64,000 bases of DNA. Source: Halorussus halobius. GTDB taxonomy: Archaea > Halobacteriota > Halobacteria > Halobacteriales > Haladaptataceae. Position 1 is the stretch's first letter. The number at the start of each line of letters is the position of its first letter. A program made the translations under genes and the position numbers. The notes under the pieces are model-generated. The model made no database searches. It was not told the origin of the DNA and worked only from the letters and a program-made list of their open reading frames with translations. Of this stretch, positions 31,287 through 42,845 are shown piece by piece. The stretch lies in NCBI RefSeq assembly GCF_004765805.1, contig NZ_ML219773.1:1-64000 (forward strand), in the 5' to 3' direction.

Positions 31287-31877
31287 ATGTACGTCGGACG
31301 CTTCGTCGTCGTCGGCCCCCGAATCGCGGCGTACCGCGTTTCCTCGCGGTCGTTCCCGAACCGGAAACTGGTCGAACGCGAGGGCGCGTTGACCGTCGCA
31401 CCCACCGCGGACGCGCCCGAGACCGACAACCCCTACGTCTCGTACAACTGCGTCCGGACGGCCGCGCGAGACGGCGGGGCGGACGCCGCCGTCGTGGGTA
31501 ACGGCTCGCACGTCGACCCCATCACGGAGAAACTCGAACTGGGCTACCCCGCGCGGGACGCGCTCGCGGAGAGCCTGCTGGCGCTCGACTACGAGAAGGA
31601 CGACTACGACACGCCCCGAATCGCGGGCGTGCTCGGAGCCGACTCGGCATACGTCGGCATCGTCCGCCGGGACGCGCTGCTCGTCCGCGAAGTCGCGGAA
31701 CCGACCCTCGTGGCGACCTACGAGAAGGACGCGCTCGAGGCGTTCGCGTTCGAGGCCGACACCGCCGGCGAGGCCGCCAGCGAGGCCTACGACCTCGACT
31801 TCGAGCACGCGGTGTGTGCGGCGGGCGTCGCGCGGACCGACGAGGGGTTCGCGGTCGCGGTCGAGAACGGGGACTGA
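31287..31877 (+). CDS. purO: Archaeal IMP cyclohydrolase PurO, 196 aa
   Basis: The N-terminus [20 protein letters not shown] followed by RSFPNR and the motif [10 protein letters not shown] match PurO, the archaeal enzyme that closes FAICAR to IMP, the last step of purine synthesis. Length (196) fits the family. An upstream extension of 25 codons exists but would start before the TATA-like box. The gene is intact beside the integrated provirus. Confidence 0.93.
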   Translation: MYVGRFVVVGPRIAAYRVSSRSFPNRKLVEREGALTVAPTADAPETDNPYVSYNCVRTAARDGGADAAVVGNGSHVDPITEKLELGYPARDALAESLLALDYEKDDYDTPRIAGVLGADSAYVGIVRRDALLVREVAEPTLVATYEKDALEAFAFEADTAGEAASEAYDLDFEHAVCAAGVARTDEGFAVAVENGD

Positions 31878-31927
31878 ATCGGCCGCCCGGAACCGGAGTT
31901 AAGTTCCGGGCGTGCGAACCTGTCGCC

Positions 31928-32587
<660 letters not shown>

Positions 32588-32686
32588 ACTGCGCCGGGGG
32601 GTTCGTGCTGCGACGATTTTCGGGGGCGTCCGTGTCCCGCGAGAGAGCGTGTGACCCGCGCGGCCGCGAGGCCGGAAACGACGAAG

Positions 32687-33601
32687 CTACGCGATTTCCT
32701 CGTACTGCTCCGACAACTTGTCCGCCGCCTCGCCCAACTGCTCGCGCTCGAACTCGGTCAGGTCCCACTCGACGACCTCCTGCACGCCGCCCTCGCCGAG
32801 CTTGAGGGGGACGCCCAGCGCGACGTCGTCGTGGCCGTACTCGCCGTCGAGTTTGATGGAGCCCGGGACGACCTCGCCGGTGTCCCGGACCACGGCCTCG
32901 ACCATGTGGCCGACGCCGGTGGCCGGACCCCACTCGGTCGCGCCCTTCTTCTCGATGACGTTCATCGCGCTGGTCTGGAGCTCGCTCAGAATCTCCTCCT
33001 TCTCGTCGTCGCTGAACTCGGGGTCCTTGCCGTTGGCCCGCACCTTCGAGAAGACGGGGACCTGCGCGTCGCCGTGTTCGCCCAGAATCGTCGCCTCGAC
33101 GTTCCCCACGGGCTCGTCGAAGCGCTGGCTCAGCACGTAGCGGAACCGCGCGGAGTCGAGCCGACCGCCGAATCCGATGACCCGTTCGCGGGCGCGGTCG
33201 CCGGTCTCGTAGAGGTGACGGTTGAGCAGGTCCACGGGGTTCGAGGTCGTGACGGTCACGAAGTCGTCGTTGTACTCCGCGAGCGACGAGCCGATGTCCT
33301 CCATGATGGGCGCGTTGTCGCCCGCGAGGTCGATGCGGGTCTGGCCGGGCTGGCGGGGAATCCCGGCCGTGATGACCACCACGTCCGAGCCCTCGGTCGC
33401 GGCGTAGTCGCCCTGTCGGACGGTGGTGTTCGAGTCGTAGGCCACGCCGTGGTTGACGTCGGCGGCCTGCCCCACGGTGTCGTCGGCCTTGTCGGGGATG
33501 TCGACGAGCACCAGTTCGTCCGCGAGGTCCCGGAGCGCGATGTTGTACGCCGCCGCGGCACCGACGGTTCCGGCCGCGCCGACCACGCTGATTTTCGTCA
33601 T
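32687..33601 (-). CDS. mdh: Malate dehydrogenase, LDH-like type, 304 aa
   Basis: The NAD-binding motif GAAGTVG (8-14), the substrate loop [10 protein letters not shown] with Arg83 (the malate-selective position, Gln in lactate dehydrogenases), and the catalytic pair RLDSARF (Asp149) and [12 protein letters not shown] (His176) are all present. Acidic surface residues and the length match haloarchaeal malate dehydrogenases. A minus-strand box CGCTTAACGG about 27-35 nt before the ATG fits a leaderless transcript. Confidence 0.96.
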   Translation of the reverse strand: MTKISVVGAAGTVGAAAAYNIALRDLADELVLVDIPDKADDTVGQAADVNHGVAYDSNTTVRQGDYAATEGSDVVVITAGIPRQPGQTRIDLAGDNAPIMEDIGSSLAEYNDDFVTVTTSNPVDLLNRHLYETGDRARERVIGFGGRLDSARFRYVLSQRFDEPVGNVEATILGEHGDAQVPVFSKVRANGKDPEFSDDEKEEILSELQTSAMNVIEKKGATEWGPATGVGHMVEAVVRDTGEVVPGSIKLDGEYGHDDVALGVPLKLGEGGVQEVVEWDLTEFEREQLGEAADKLSEQYEEIA

Positions 33602-33721
33602 ATCACGTGAAACCTCGCCCGCAAAACCGTTAAGCGCTTCGGACCCCGCCGAAAACGACGTAGGAGGTCGGCAGACGACGTCTCAAACTTCGACTATCGA
33701 CGAAACGACTCCCATCCCGGT

Positions 33722-33985
33722 TTAGTCGAGGAACCGGGTTTCGCGGAGGTAGACGAGGGACTCCTGGTCGTCGTCTGTCGGTTGAATCCCTTCGTCCACG
33801 ATTTCGAACCGGTAGGGGCAGCTAGCTTCCTCCATCGTTTCGTCGCCGCAAATCTCCTTGGCGAGTTTTCGGACACCGTCTGCCACCGAAGGGGAGGCGC
33901 GGACGTCGGATCGGATGTAAGTCTCCCCGTCGTGGCTACGGGTATCGAGGTTGTTGTCGCCGTTCGTGTGTTTTGACTTTGCCAT
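33722..33985 (-). CDS. Conserved-looking small acidic protein, 87 aa, unknown
   Basis: The start MAKSKHTNGDNNLDTRSHDG precedes a compact part with VADGVRKLAKEICGDETMEE and CPYRFEIVDEGIQPTDDDQE, ending LVYLRETRFLD. Two cysteines are present but no clear metal motif. It is divergently oriented to the zinc-ribbon gene at 34064. I do not recognise a family. Its codon use is like its neighbours, so it is probably an ordinary haloarchaeal gene. Confidence 0.72.
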   Translation of the reverse strand: MAKSKHTNGDNNLDTRSHDGETYIRSDVRASPSVADGVRKLAKEICGDETMEEASCPYRFEIVDEGIQPTDDDQESLVYLRETRFLD

Positions 33986-34063
33986 GTTCTGCTTTCGTCA
34001 CTCCGAACACGAAGCGACCCCGGACAGGACACCTTTTTCGGCTCCGAGTACCTTCTTACGCAC

Positions 34064-34813
34064 ATGAGTAGCGACGACTCCGGCTTCGACAAGGAGGCCG
34101 AACGCGAGAAGCTCCGGGAGAAGTACGAGCGCGACGAGGAGGGCCGCGAGAACACGCGTCGGATGAGCGAACTCCTGTTACAGGGCGCGACCATGACGGG
34201 CAAGCACTGCAACCGGTGTGGCGACCCCATCTTCCGGTACGACGGCCGGGAGTTCTGCCCGACCTGCCAGCAGGCGGGCGACGCGAGCGGTGCCGACGAG
34301 GCGAGCGTCGGGCCGTCGGCCGACGCCGAGCCGAGCGACGCCGGCGGCGAATCGGCCGCCGACCGACGAGCGGCGTCGGGCGACGACGGCCGCGCGAGTG
34401 CTGACGACTCCGCGGCGGCAGAAACCGAGCCCCGCGTGGAGATCGACGGCGTCAGCGTCGCCGACCGACACGTCGACCGGTCGGACGTCCGCCGACCGCC
34501 CTCCCAGCAGGACGACCGGAGCGGACGGGCTCGCGACCACTCCCACGAACGCGGTTCCGGACGGGGGGCGCGAACTCGCGACCCCGGCGAGGGTCCCGCC
34601 GGCGGGCGTCCCCGCGGTCGCGACGAGCGCGCGCGAGCGGGCCGGGCGGGAGCGAGCGACCTCGGCCCGGCCCGCGAGTCGCTGGTCCGAACGCTCACGG
34701 ACCTCTCGCGCCGGGCCGAGGAGGCCGACGACGCGGCCCGCGCCCGGGACCTCCTCGCGGCCACCCGCGAGGCGGCAGAGGCACTCGCCGCGCTCGACCG
34801 GGCGAACCGATAA
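34064..34813 (+). CDS. SSSCA1/autoantigen p27-type zinc-ribbon protein, 249 aa
   Basis: Residues 30-68 carry the family signature: TRRMSELLLQGATMTGKHC, NRCGDPIFRYDGREFCPTC, with Cys49, Cys52, Cys65 and Cys68. This is the archaeal UPF0148/Sjogren-autoantigen zinc-ribbon domain of unknown function. The rest (70-249) is a long low-complexity acidic and arginine-rich linker ending in a helix (SLVRTLTDLSRRAEEADDAA). The family is usually 100-150 residues, so the extension is large. Confidence 0.83.
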   Translation: MSSDDSGFDKEAEREKLREKYERDEEGRENTRRMSELLLQGATMTGKHCNRCGDPIFRYDGREFCPTCQQAGDASGADEASVGPSADAEPSDAGGESAADRRAASGDDGRASADDSAAAETEPRVEIDGVSVADRHVDRSDVRRPPSQQDDRSGRARDHSHERGSGRGARTRDPGEGPAGGRPRGRDERARAGRAGASDLGPARESLVRTLTDLSRRAEEADDAARARDLLAATREAAEALAALDRANR

Positions 34814-34835
34814 CGCCGGCCGGACCACTGCGCGA

Positions 34836-35159
34836 CTATCGCTCGGTCGTCCCGACCGGGGGCTTGGCGTCGAGCGAACTCGCGCTCGACGGGGACGCGC
34901 CGGTTGGGGTCTCGGCGGGTCGCGTCACCGACGCGGCCCGCAGCCGGACGAACAGGAGCTCGACGTCGGGAACGTCGGACCGGTCGGCCGGCTCGTGCTG
35001 GGGGTCGCCGTAGAGGGCCCGCTCGTCGCAGTCCGGGTCGACCTCGTGGCACGGCTGACCGTACAGTTCCCGCTCGTCGCGGGGCCGTTCGATGGCGTCG
35101 GTCGAGTCGGTGCGGGGCGAATCGGACCGGGGCGTCGCGGTGTCGGTGGAGCCGTACAT
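34836..35159 (-). CDS. Unknown low-complexity protein, 107 aa
   Basis: The ATG at 35159 gives MYGSTDTATPRSDSPRTDST. Two related blocks, RELYGQPCHEVDPDCDE and RALYGDPQHEPADRSDV, look like a short internal repeat. The rest is Ser/Pro/Ala-rich. The frame is open for 31 codons further upstream without haloarchaeal-type composition. It ends 23 nt from the convergent zinc-ribbon gene. Coding status is moderately sure. Confidence 0.5.
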   Translation of the reverse strand: MYGSTDTATPRSDSPRTDSTDAIERPRDERELYGQPCHEVDPDCDERALYGDPQHEPADRSDVPDVELLFVRLRAASVTRPAETPTGASPSSASSLDAKPPVGTTER

Positions 35160-35364
35160 CGTTACTCGGTACCTAACGGACGACGCCGACGGGCTTAACT
35201 CGGGGGAGCCGTCCCGGCGAGTTTCGACCGCAAACGGGAGGTTACGAGCCATCTTCCCGACTCAACAGGCGGTTTCGGGCCGTCCGCAGCCGGGCGGTTC
35301 CGGAGTAACGGCGGATTTTCCGCGGTCGGGTCGACGCTCCGTGCCCGAACCCGAGTCGGACTTC

Positions 35365-37815
35365 CTACGGTTCGTACTCGCTGCCGACGACCTCGCGGAT
35401 GCGGTCGGCGGTCACCTCGCCGACCCCCTCGACGTCGAGCAGGTCGTCTTCCCGGGCGGTCATCACGGCCTCGACGGTCCTGAACTCCGAGAGGAGCGCG
35501 CGCGCCGTCACCGGGCCGATGTCCGCGATCGAGGAGACCACGTACTCCTGCTGTTCGGCCAGCGTCTTGCTCTGCTTCTCGCCGTGGACCGATAGTTCGC
35601 GGTCGTCCTTGTCCTGCTCGCGGGTGGCGACCACCTCCAGCAGGTCGGCGGTGTCGCTCTCGTCTTCGGTCCGGAGGACGCTCGCGCCGAAGTCGACCGC
35701 CAGCGACGCCAGCGCGCCCCGGATCGCGTTCGGGTGGACGTTGCGCTCCTCGTAGAGGTCCTCGCCCTCCAGGACCAAGACGGGCCGGGCGTAGTGGCGG
35801 GTGGCGTCGCCGACCTGCTCGAACATCGAGCGGTCGCCGCCGGTCAGCGTGTCGAGGAAGTCGCCGACCGACTTGCGCTCGACCACGACCCGGTCGCTCA
35901 GCACGTAGTCGCCGACCGAGAGGGTTTCGAGTCGCGTCTCGACGCCCTCCCGAGTGGAGAGGTCCCGCGCGATGGACGAGTCGAGTTCGCGCTGGTCGGC
36001 CACGATTTCGACGGTCCCGTCGTCCGGGCTGGCGGTGGCGACGACGCTGTCGTCGCCACCGCCCTCGTCGCGGCCGCTCGCGTCGCCATCCTCCGAGGTT
36101 CCGTCCCCGTCGACGACGCGCTCGCCGGTTTCTGGTTCGCCGTTCGCCGCCGAGTCTTCGGACTCGGCGGCGAACTCCCGCAACCCCTGCTCGACCTCGC
36201 TGGCCGACCGCTCGGCGGTCGCCGTATCGAAGTCGGCCAACTGCTTCTGGGAGTCGTCGAGTTCCTCCTCGACCTCGTCGGCGACCCCCTTGAGCTTCCG
36301 GAGTTCGTCCTCCATCTCGTCCTCGCGGCGCTTGGATATCCAGAAGTACGCCTCGTCGCGGGTGTCCTCGGCGAGCAGCACCGCGACCCGGCCCTCGGCC
36401 TGCCGGCCGGTCCGGCCCTTGCGCTGGATGGACCGGATGGCGGTCGGAACGGGTTCGTAGAACAGCACGAGGTCGACCTCGGGCACGTCCAGTCCCTCCT
36501 CGGCGACCGAGGTCGACACCAGCACCTCGAACTCGCCGGCCCGGAACCGGTCGAGGGTCTCCTGTTGCTCGGTCTGGGTCATCCCGTCGCTGCCCTCCTT
36601 GTCGCCCTGCCCGACGAACCGCTCGGTGTCGAAGTGCTGGCCGAGGAACTCGGTCAGGGCCTCGGCGGTGTCCCTGGACTCGGTGAACACGATGACGCGC
36701 TCGCCGCCCTCGATGCCCAGCGTCTCGGCGATGCGCATCCGGGCGCGGGAGTACTTCGGGTGGAGGTCGTCGTACTCATCGGCCCGCCGCATCGCTTCCT
36801 TGACCTTCGGCTCGGAGACGAACCGCTGGCTGGCCTTCGACGCGCCCGACGACCGGGCGGCGTTGCGCTGGCGCTCGAAGTAGCGTTCGAGCGCCTCGAC
36901 GCTCTGGGTCTCGACGTAGGTCACGGCGGTCCGGAGCTTGCGTATCTCGGCGTGGGCCGACATGCCCTGATACCCCTCGGACTGGTCGTTGTCGATGAGC
37001 TTCTGGAGCTCGGCCCGCATCCCCTTGAGGTCCTTCTCCGAGAGGTCGGCGCTGGTCTTGCGCGTGACCCCGAGGTCCCGGAGCTTCTCCAGGCGGTCCT
37101 CGATGACCTCGTTGAGCGCGTCGCGTATCTCGACGACCTCCTCGGGGAGTTCGACGCGCTCCCACTCGACGTCGGTGTCGTGGGTGTACTCGTCGACGTC
37201 GCTGTCCTCCTCGGTCATCACCTCCACGTTCTCGATGCCGAGGTTCTCGCACACCGCCAGAATCTCCTCCTCGTCGCCGCCGGGCGACGCGCTCATCCCC
37301 GTCACGAGCGGATTCTCGGCGTCCTGACGGTAGCGCTCGGCGATGTAGTTGTAGGCGTAGTCGCCGGTCGCGCGGTGACACTCGTCGAACGTGAGGTGGG
37401 TCACGTCCCGGAGGTCCACGCGACTCCCCACGAGGTCGTTCTCCACGACCTGCGGGGTGGCGACGACGACCCGCGCGTCCTCCCACAGGGCCGCACGGTC
37501 GTCGGGCCGGACTTCGCCCGTGAACATCACGACGTCGTCGTCGGGAATCGCCAGCGCCTCGCGGTAGAAGTCGGTGTGTTGCTGGACGAGCGGTTTGGTC
37601 GGCGCGAGAAACAGGCTCTTGCCCCCGACGTCGGCGAGCCGCTCGGCGGTCACGAGCAGGCTCACGGTGGTCTTGCCCAGTCCGGTCGGCAGGCAGACCA
37701 GCGTGTGGCTGCCTTTGGCCGACCCCGCCAACTGGAGTTGGTACAGCCGGCGCTCGATGAACCCCGGCGCGAGGAGGTCGTGGTCCACGTACTGCTGCTC
37801 GCCGGTGGTCGCCAT
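35365..37815 (-). CDS. hef: Hef: SF2 helicase with XPF/ERCC4-type nuclease, 816 aa
   Basis: The helicase has Walker A PTGLGKT (43-49), DECH box (144-147), an MSASPG motif III and motif VI QRKGRTGR near 460. A charged linker (about 520-595) joins it to an ERCC4 nuclease with the ERK motif (VVVERKSVGDFLD) and DQRELD, and to a helix-hairpin-helix pair at the end (IADIGPVTARALLSEF, VEGVGEVTADRIREVV). Hef is the archaeal FANCM/XPF relative that processes stalled forks. All catalytic motifs are intact. Confidence 0.96.
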   Translation of the reverse strand: MATTGEQQYVDHDLLAPGFIERRLYQLQLAGSAKGSHTLVCLPTGLGKTTVSLLVTAERLADVGGKSLFLAPTKPLVQQHTDFYREALAIPDDDVVMFTGEVRPDDRAALWEDARVVVATPQVVENDLVGSRVDLRDVTHLTFDECHRATGDYAYNYIAERYRQDAENPLVTGMSASPGGDEEEILAVCENLGIENVEVMTEEDSDVDEYTHDTDVEWERVELPEEVVEIRDALNEVIEDRLEKLRDLGVTRKTSADLSEKDLKGMRAELQKLIDNDQSEGYQGMSAHAEIRKLRTAVTYVETQSVEALERYFERQRNAARSSGASKASQRFVSEPKVKEAMRRADEYDDLHPKYSRARMRIAETLGIEGGERVIVFTESRDTAEALTEFLGQHFDTERFVGQGDKEGSDGMTQTEQQETLDRFRAGEFEVLVSTSVAEEGLDVPEVDLVLFYEPVPTAIRSIQRKGRTGRQAEGRVAVLLAEDTRDEAYFWISKRREDEMEDELRKLKGVADEVEEELDDSQKQLADFDTATAERSASEVEQGLREFAAESEDSAANGEPETGERVVDGDGTSEDGDASGRDEGGGDDSVVATASPDDGTVEIVADQRELDSSIARDLSTREGVETRLETLSVGDYVLSDRVVVERKSVGDFLDTLTGGDRSMFEQVGDATRHYARPVLVLEGEDLYEERNVHPNAIRGALASLAVDFGASVLRTEDESDTADLLEVVATREQDKDDRELSVHGEKQSKTLAEQQEYVVSSIADIGPVTARALLSEFRTVEAVMTAREDDLLDVEGVGEVTADRIREVVGSEYEP

Positions 37816-37840
37816 TCAGCAATTGGTTAGTCATCACCCG

Positions 37841-37898
37841 ATTAAAGGGTTCGGCTATCGGGGTGAAAGTGAAACGCCCGCGACCGGAGGGGTTTTAT
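37841..37898. promoter_or_regulatory. Divergent leaderless-type promoters of hef and the membrane protein gene
   Basis: On the minus strand CTTTAAT at 37847-37841 lies about 26-33 nt before the hef ATG (37815). On the plus strand TTTTAT at 37893-37898 lies 26-31 nt before the ATG at 37924. Both distances fit transcription starting at or next to the start codon. Confidence 0.5.
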
Positions 37899-37923
37899 CG
37901 GGCGTCGGTCCCACGTTCGACCC

Positions 37924-38331
37924 ATGCGTTCGACGCTCCGCGATGTCGGGTCGGTCGTGGCCACCGGCCTCCTCGCGCTCCTCGCGCTGGTCGTGTTCCG
38001 ACTGGGCGGACTGTCGGGCCGGTACGCGCCCGTGGTCGCGTTCGCGGTCGCCGTCCCGGTGTTGGTTTACAGGGGGACCGGACCGGTCGACCTAGACGAC
38101 GACGCGTATCGTGGGGCGCGCGGGCGGGTCGGCGTGATACTCGACGTCGCGCTGGTCGTCGCCGCCGGGGCCGTCCCCGGCGTTCTCGCCACGTACGCCG
38201 CCGTCGCTTTCGGTCTCCCCGACCCGTGGCCCCAGGCGGTCGGCATCGTGGTCGTGGTACTCGGTGCCAACGCGGCCTTCTTCGGGAGAAACTGGGCGTT
38301 CCTCCGCGTGGCGGTCGCGTCGGGGGACTGA
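37924..38331 (+). CDS. Membrane protein with about four TM segments, 135 aa
   Basis: Hydrophobic segments at about 10-27, 36-50, 70-95 and 103-122 are separated by short polar loops (YRGTGPVDLDDDAYRGARGR is the longest). The positive charge before TM1 (MRSTLRD) suggests an inside N-terminus. No family is recognised. It is flanked by hef (divergent) and the dolichol kinase-like gene (convergent). Confidence 0.75.
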   Translation: MRSTLRDVGSVVATGLLALLALVVFRLGGLSGRYAPVVAFAVAVPVLVYRGTGPVDLDDDAYRGARGRVGVILDVALVVAAGAVPGVLATYAAVAFGLPDPWPQAVGIVVVVLGANAAFFGRNWAFLRVAVASGD

Positions 38332-38362
38332 GCGGGTTCGGGGTCTTGCCCTCGGTCGTCGG

Positions 38363-38947
38363 TCACGCCGCAATCGTCGGCAGGTATCGTAGCGCCACCC
38401 ACATTGCGACCGCCGAGGCGACCGGAATCGTGAGGTTGTCGTCGACCACGTAGCCCGCGACCACCGGCTTCATCCCGTCGGCCAGCGTCGCGGCTACCGC
38501 GCCGACGACCGCCGCCACCAGCGGGAGTCCCGACAGGCTGGTGATGAGCATGCAGACCCCGAACGTGAGCAGGAGCGTGTGGGTCGCCTTCACGCCCAAC
38601 TCGCCGGAACTGGCGAGCCCGCTGATGGGGTCGGCGATAGTGAGCATCAGCATCGCGGGGACGGCCACCCGGGGCTCGAACGCGAGCGCCGCGGCCGTCA
38701 TCCCGAACATGTACAGCGCGTAGCCCGCGAGGTTGTCCTGCTCGTACTCGCGGGTGAGTTCGTCGAAGATTCGCCAGTCGAGGCCGACGAACAGCCGGAG
38801 CACCTCCAGCGCGAGCGCACCGACCGAACTCGCCACCAGCAGGAGCCGCAACTGGTCGTAGCTCACGAGGCCCAGCAGGAACAGCGCCGGGAAGCCCGTC
38901 CCCGAGACGTGGACCAGCCGCCGCTTGACCTCGCTGTGGAGCGACAC
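38363..38947 (-). CDS. Dolichol kinase-like membrane protein, 194 aa
   Basis: The start at GTG 38947 gives MSLHSEVKRRLVHVSGTGFP, the typical EvkRrlvHvsg opening of the dolichol kinase/CTP-dependent lipid kinase family. Later motifs include ADPISGLASSGELG and ATLADGMKP. Six or so TM segments fill the chain. Archaeal members are thought to phosphorylate dolichol for N-glycosylation. It begins 2 nt after the glyS stop, so both are co-transcribed. Confidence 0.85.
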   Translation of the reverse strand: MSLHSEVKRRLVHVSGTGFPALFLLGLVSYDQLRLLLVASSVGALALEVLRLFVGLDWRIFDELTREYEQDNLAGYALYMFGMTAAALAFEPRVAVPAMLMLTIADPISGLASSGELGVKATHTLLLTFGVCMLITSLSGLPLVAAVVGAVAATLADGMKPVVAGYVVDDNLTIPVASAVAMWVALRYLPTIAA

Positions 38948-38949
38948 GG

Positions 38950-40700
<1,751 letters not shown>

Positions 40701-40704
<4 letters not shown>

Positions 40705-41549
40705 CGCAGCGCCTCCAGCAGGTTTACGTCGCGGACGATGCCCGTGAGCCGGTCGCCGCTCACCAGCGGAATCTGTTCGATGTCGTACTGGAGCATCGTC
40801 CGAGCGGCCTCGCGGGCGGTCTTCTCGCCCGAGACGGTCACCACGTCGTCGGTCATGAACTCCCGGACCGGCGCGGCGGGAATCTCGACGTTCCGGGTCG
40901 GCAGGTAGCGATTCCCGACTGCCTTGATGGACTCCCACTTCCAGTCGGAGTCCTCGTCGGCGATGGAGTCGCCGGTCTCGGCCTCGCCTTCGACCACGCG
41001 GGCCACGTCGATGATGTCGACCTCGGTCAGCACGCCGGTCATGCTCCCGTCGTCGCCCAGCACCACCGCGTAGGGCAGGTTGGCGTAGTAGAGCTCGCGC
41101 TCGGCGACGGAGAGTGGCACCCCGACGTGGGTGGTGTTGACGTCGCGCGAGGCGACGTCGCCGACCGCCGCGTCCCCGGAGGCGTCGCCGTCCGCGATGG
41201 CCCGCACCACGTCGGTCACGGTGACGATGCCTTCCAGTCGGCCGTCGACCACCGGGACGCGGCGCGCGCCCTCCTCGACCATCAGCGCCGCGACCTCCTC
41301 GACGGTGGCGTCCTGGGTCGTGGTCGGCACCTCCTGCATCAACAGCGCGAGCTGGTCCTCGTCGGGGCTCTCGATGAGGTGGTCCCGCGAGACGAGTCCG
41401 CGGTACTCCTCGTCGTCGCCGGTCCCCTTGACCACCGGGACCGAGGAGAACGAGCGTTCCTGCAGGTATTCGAGTACGTCGTCCCGCGTGCCCGGAAGTT
41501 CGACGGTCACGACCTTCGAGCGGGGCGTCATGGCTTCGGCGACGTTCAT
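40701..41549 (-). CDS. Four-CBS-domain protein, 282 aa
   Basis: Four CBS units can be followed: residues about 1-60 (MTPRSKVVTVELPGTRDDVL), 65-125 (EVPTTTQDATVEEVAALMVE), 135-200 (VASRDVNTTHVGVPLSVAER) and 215-282 (FMTDDVVTVSGEKTAREAAR). CBS pairs bind adenosine nucleotides and act as energy sensors. No enzyme domain is attached. It is the first gene of an operon with glyS, to which it is coupled by a 4-nt overlap, and a dolichol kinase-like gene. Confidence 0.9.
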
Positions 41550-41715
41550 GTCCGGCGCGTACGAGTCGGGACGCCTTGTAGTCTACGAACCGAACACTTG
41601 TACCGGCGGCCGGGCGGGGACCGCGACCGCCGGGCTCGTCACCCGTTCTCACCGCTCTCGGTGCGCCGCGTCGGCGGGAACCCCCGGAAGCTGGCGACCG
41701 GAGGGCCGGGCGACC

Positions 41716-42297
41716 TCACTCGGCGTTCGATTCGCCGTCCAGCACGCCCTCGAAGTCGACCTGATAGCCGGCGTACTTCTCGGGGTCCGGGAAGAACTTC
41801 CCGACGTCGTCGTGGCGGAACGACCCGAGGTGGGTCTTGTCGAGCGTCTGGAGGTGGGTGTAGGTCACGCCCTCTTCGAACGAGTTCTTCACCAGCCCGG
41901 CCGCGTGGCGCATCTCGAAGTTGCCCGCGATCAGGAGCGCGGTCGAGGTGTCGGGGTCGAGCAGCTGGGTCACCATGAACACGCGGCCGCCGACCTCCTT
42001 GCGGAACACCTGGTACTTGGGGAACGCGCCGGTCTCGACCGCCTCGCTGATGGCGTCGGCCTCGTTGCCCGGGACGACGTGGACGAAGCCGAACCGGTCG
42101 CTCGCGCCGGCGTCGGGGTTCGTCGGCGCGGTGTGGCCGGCGGCGACCTCGACGACGTCCCAGCCGTCGGCTTCGAGGTCCGCGCCCATCGCCTGCATGT
42201 CGTCGAGCGTCCGCTGCCACGCGTTCTTGTGCGCGTCGGCGTTGGCGGCGATCTGCTCGGCGTAGTCGGGGTCGTCCCCCGCCCCTGTCTCTGGCAT
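41716..42297 (-). CDS. Haloarchaeal conserved-type protein of unknown function, 193 aa
   Basis: The sequence starts MPETGAGDDPDYAEQIAANA and is followed by AHKNAWQRTLDDMQAMGADL and GWDVVEVAAGHTAPTNPDAG. It looks like a soluble alpha/beta protein with a beta-rich middle (VGGRVFMVTQLLDPDTSTAL) and no catalytic triad or metal motif that I can name. Its style suggests a haloarchaea-specific domain of unknown function. It lies alone between the CBS gene and a membrane protein. Confidence 0.75.
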   Translation of the reverse strand: MPETGAGDDPDYAEQIAANADAHKNAWQRTLDDMQAMGADLEADGWDVVEVAAGHTAPTNPDAGASDRFGFVHVVPGNEADAISEAVETGAFPKYQVFRKEVGGRVFMVTQLLDPDTSTALLIAGNFEMRHAAGLVKNSFEEGVTYTHLQTLDKTHLGSFRHDDVGKFFPDPEKYAGYQVDFEGVLDGESNAE

Positions 42298-42362
42298 ACG
42301 TCAGCGTGACGACCTGCTTCGGGTAAAGGCTGTTGTTTGGGCGGCTGCCGCCGGCGCGCGGG

Positions 42363-42818
42363 TTACACCGCCGCGACGCCGAACACCGTCTCCAGCACGA
42401 ACGACCACGCGAGGGTGGCTAGACTCGCGAGGAACAGCTTGACCGGGACCGACAGCCGCTCGTCGGGCGGGAGCGAGTACCACGGCAGGGGCGGAATCCG
42501 CTGGACCAGCGCCTGGAACCGGGTCTCGTCGCGACCGCCGACGACCGTCCCGGTCTCCTCGTTGCGGGTCACCTTCAGCCGGCCGTCCTCGGCGGTCTCG
42601 GTCCCCCACGGCGGGTCCGGTCGGAGCCGGAGGGTCGCGTAGCCGAACGCCAGCAGGCCGACGACGAACAGCACGTACTTGGCGGTCACGAGGCCGCCGC
42701 CGACCAACAGGCCGAGTCCCGCGCCGGCCACGAACACGACCGCCGCGACCGCGTTGGCGTACACCAGCGCGTCGACGGTCTGGCGTGCCCGCCGGCCGGT
42801 CGGAGTGGAGGTGGACAT
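42363..42818 (-). CDS. Membrane protein with three TM segments, 151 aa
   Basis: TM segments are likely near residues 20-41, 46-64 and 127-147. Between them a hydrophilic loop of about 60 residues (LKVTRNEETGTVVGGRDETR and RIPPLPWYSLPPDERLS) faces the cytoplasm or the outside. The gene follows the ABC transporter operon after 27 nt on the same strand and could share its transcript. No family is recognised. Confidence 0.75.
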   Translation of the reverse strand: MSTSTPTGRRARQTVDALVYANAVAAVVFVAGAGLGLLVGGGLVTAKYVLFVVGLLAFGYATLRLRPDPPWGTETAEDGRLKVTRNEETGTVVGGRDETRFQALVQRIPPLPWYSLPPDERLSVPVKLFLASLATLAWSFVLETVFGVAAV

Positions 42819-42845
42819 CTCGGTGGGGTGGTGGAACGCGTCGGG

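Noticed and set aside
35734..37830. 698-residue plus-strand frame
   Set aside because: It is entirely antisense to hef, whose helicase and nuclease motifs are all present. Such long antisense frames are common in GC-rich DNA.
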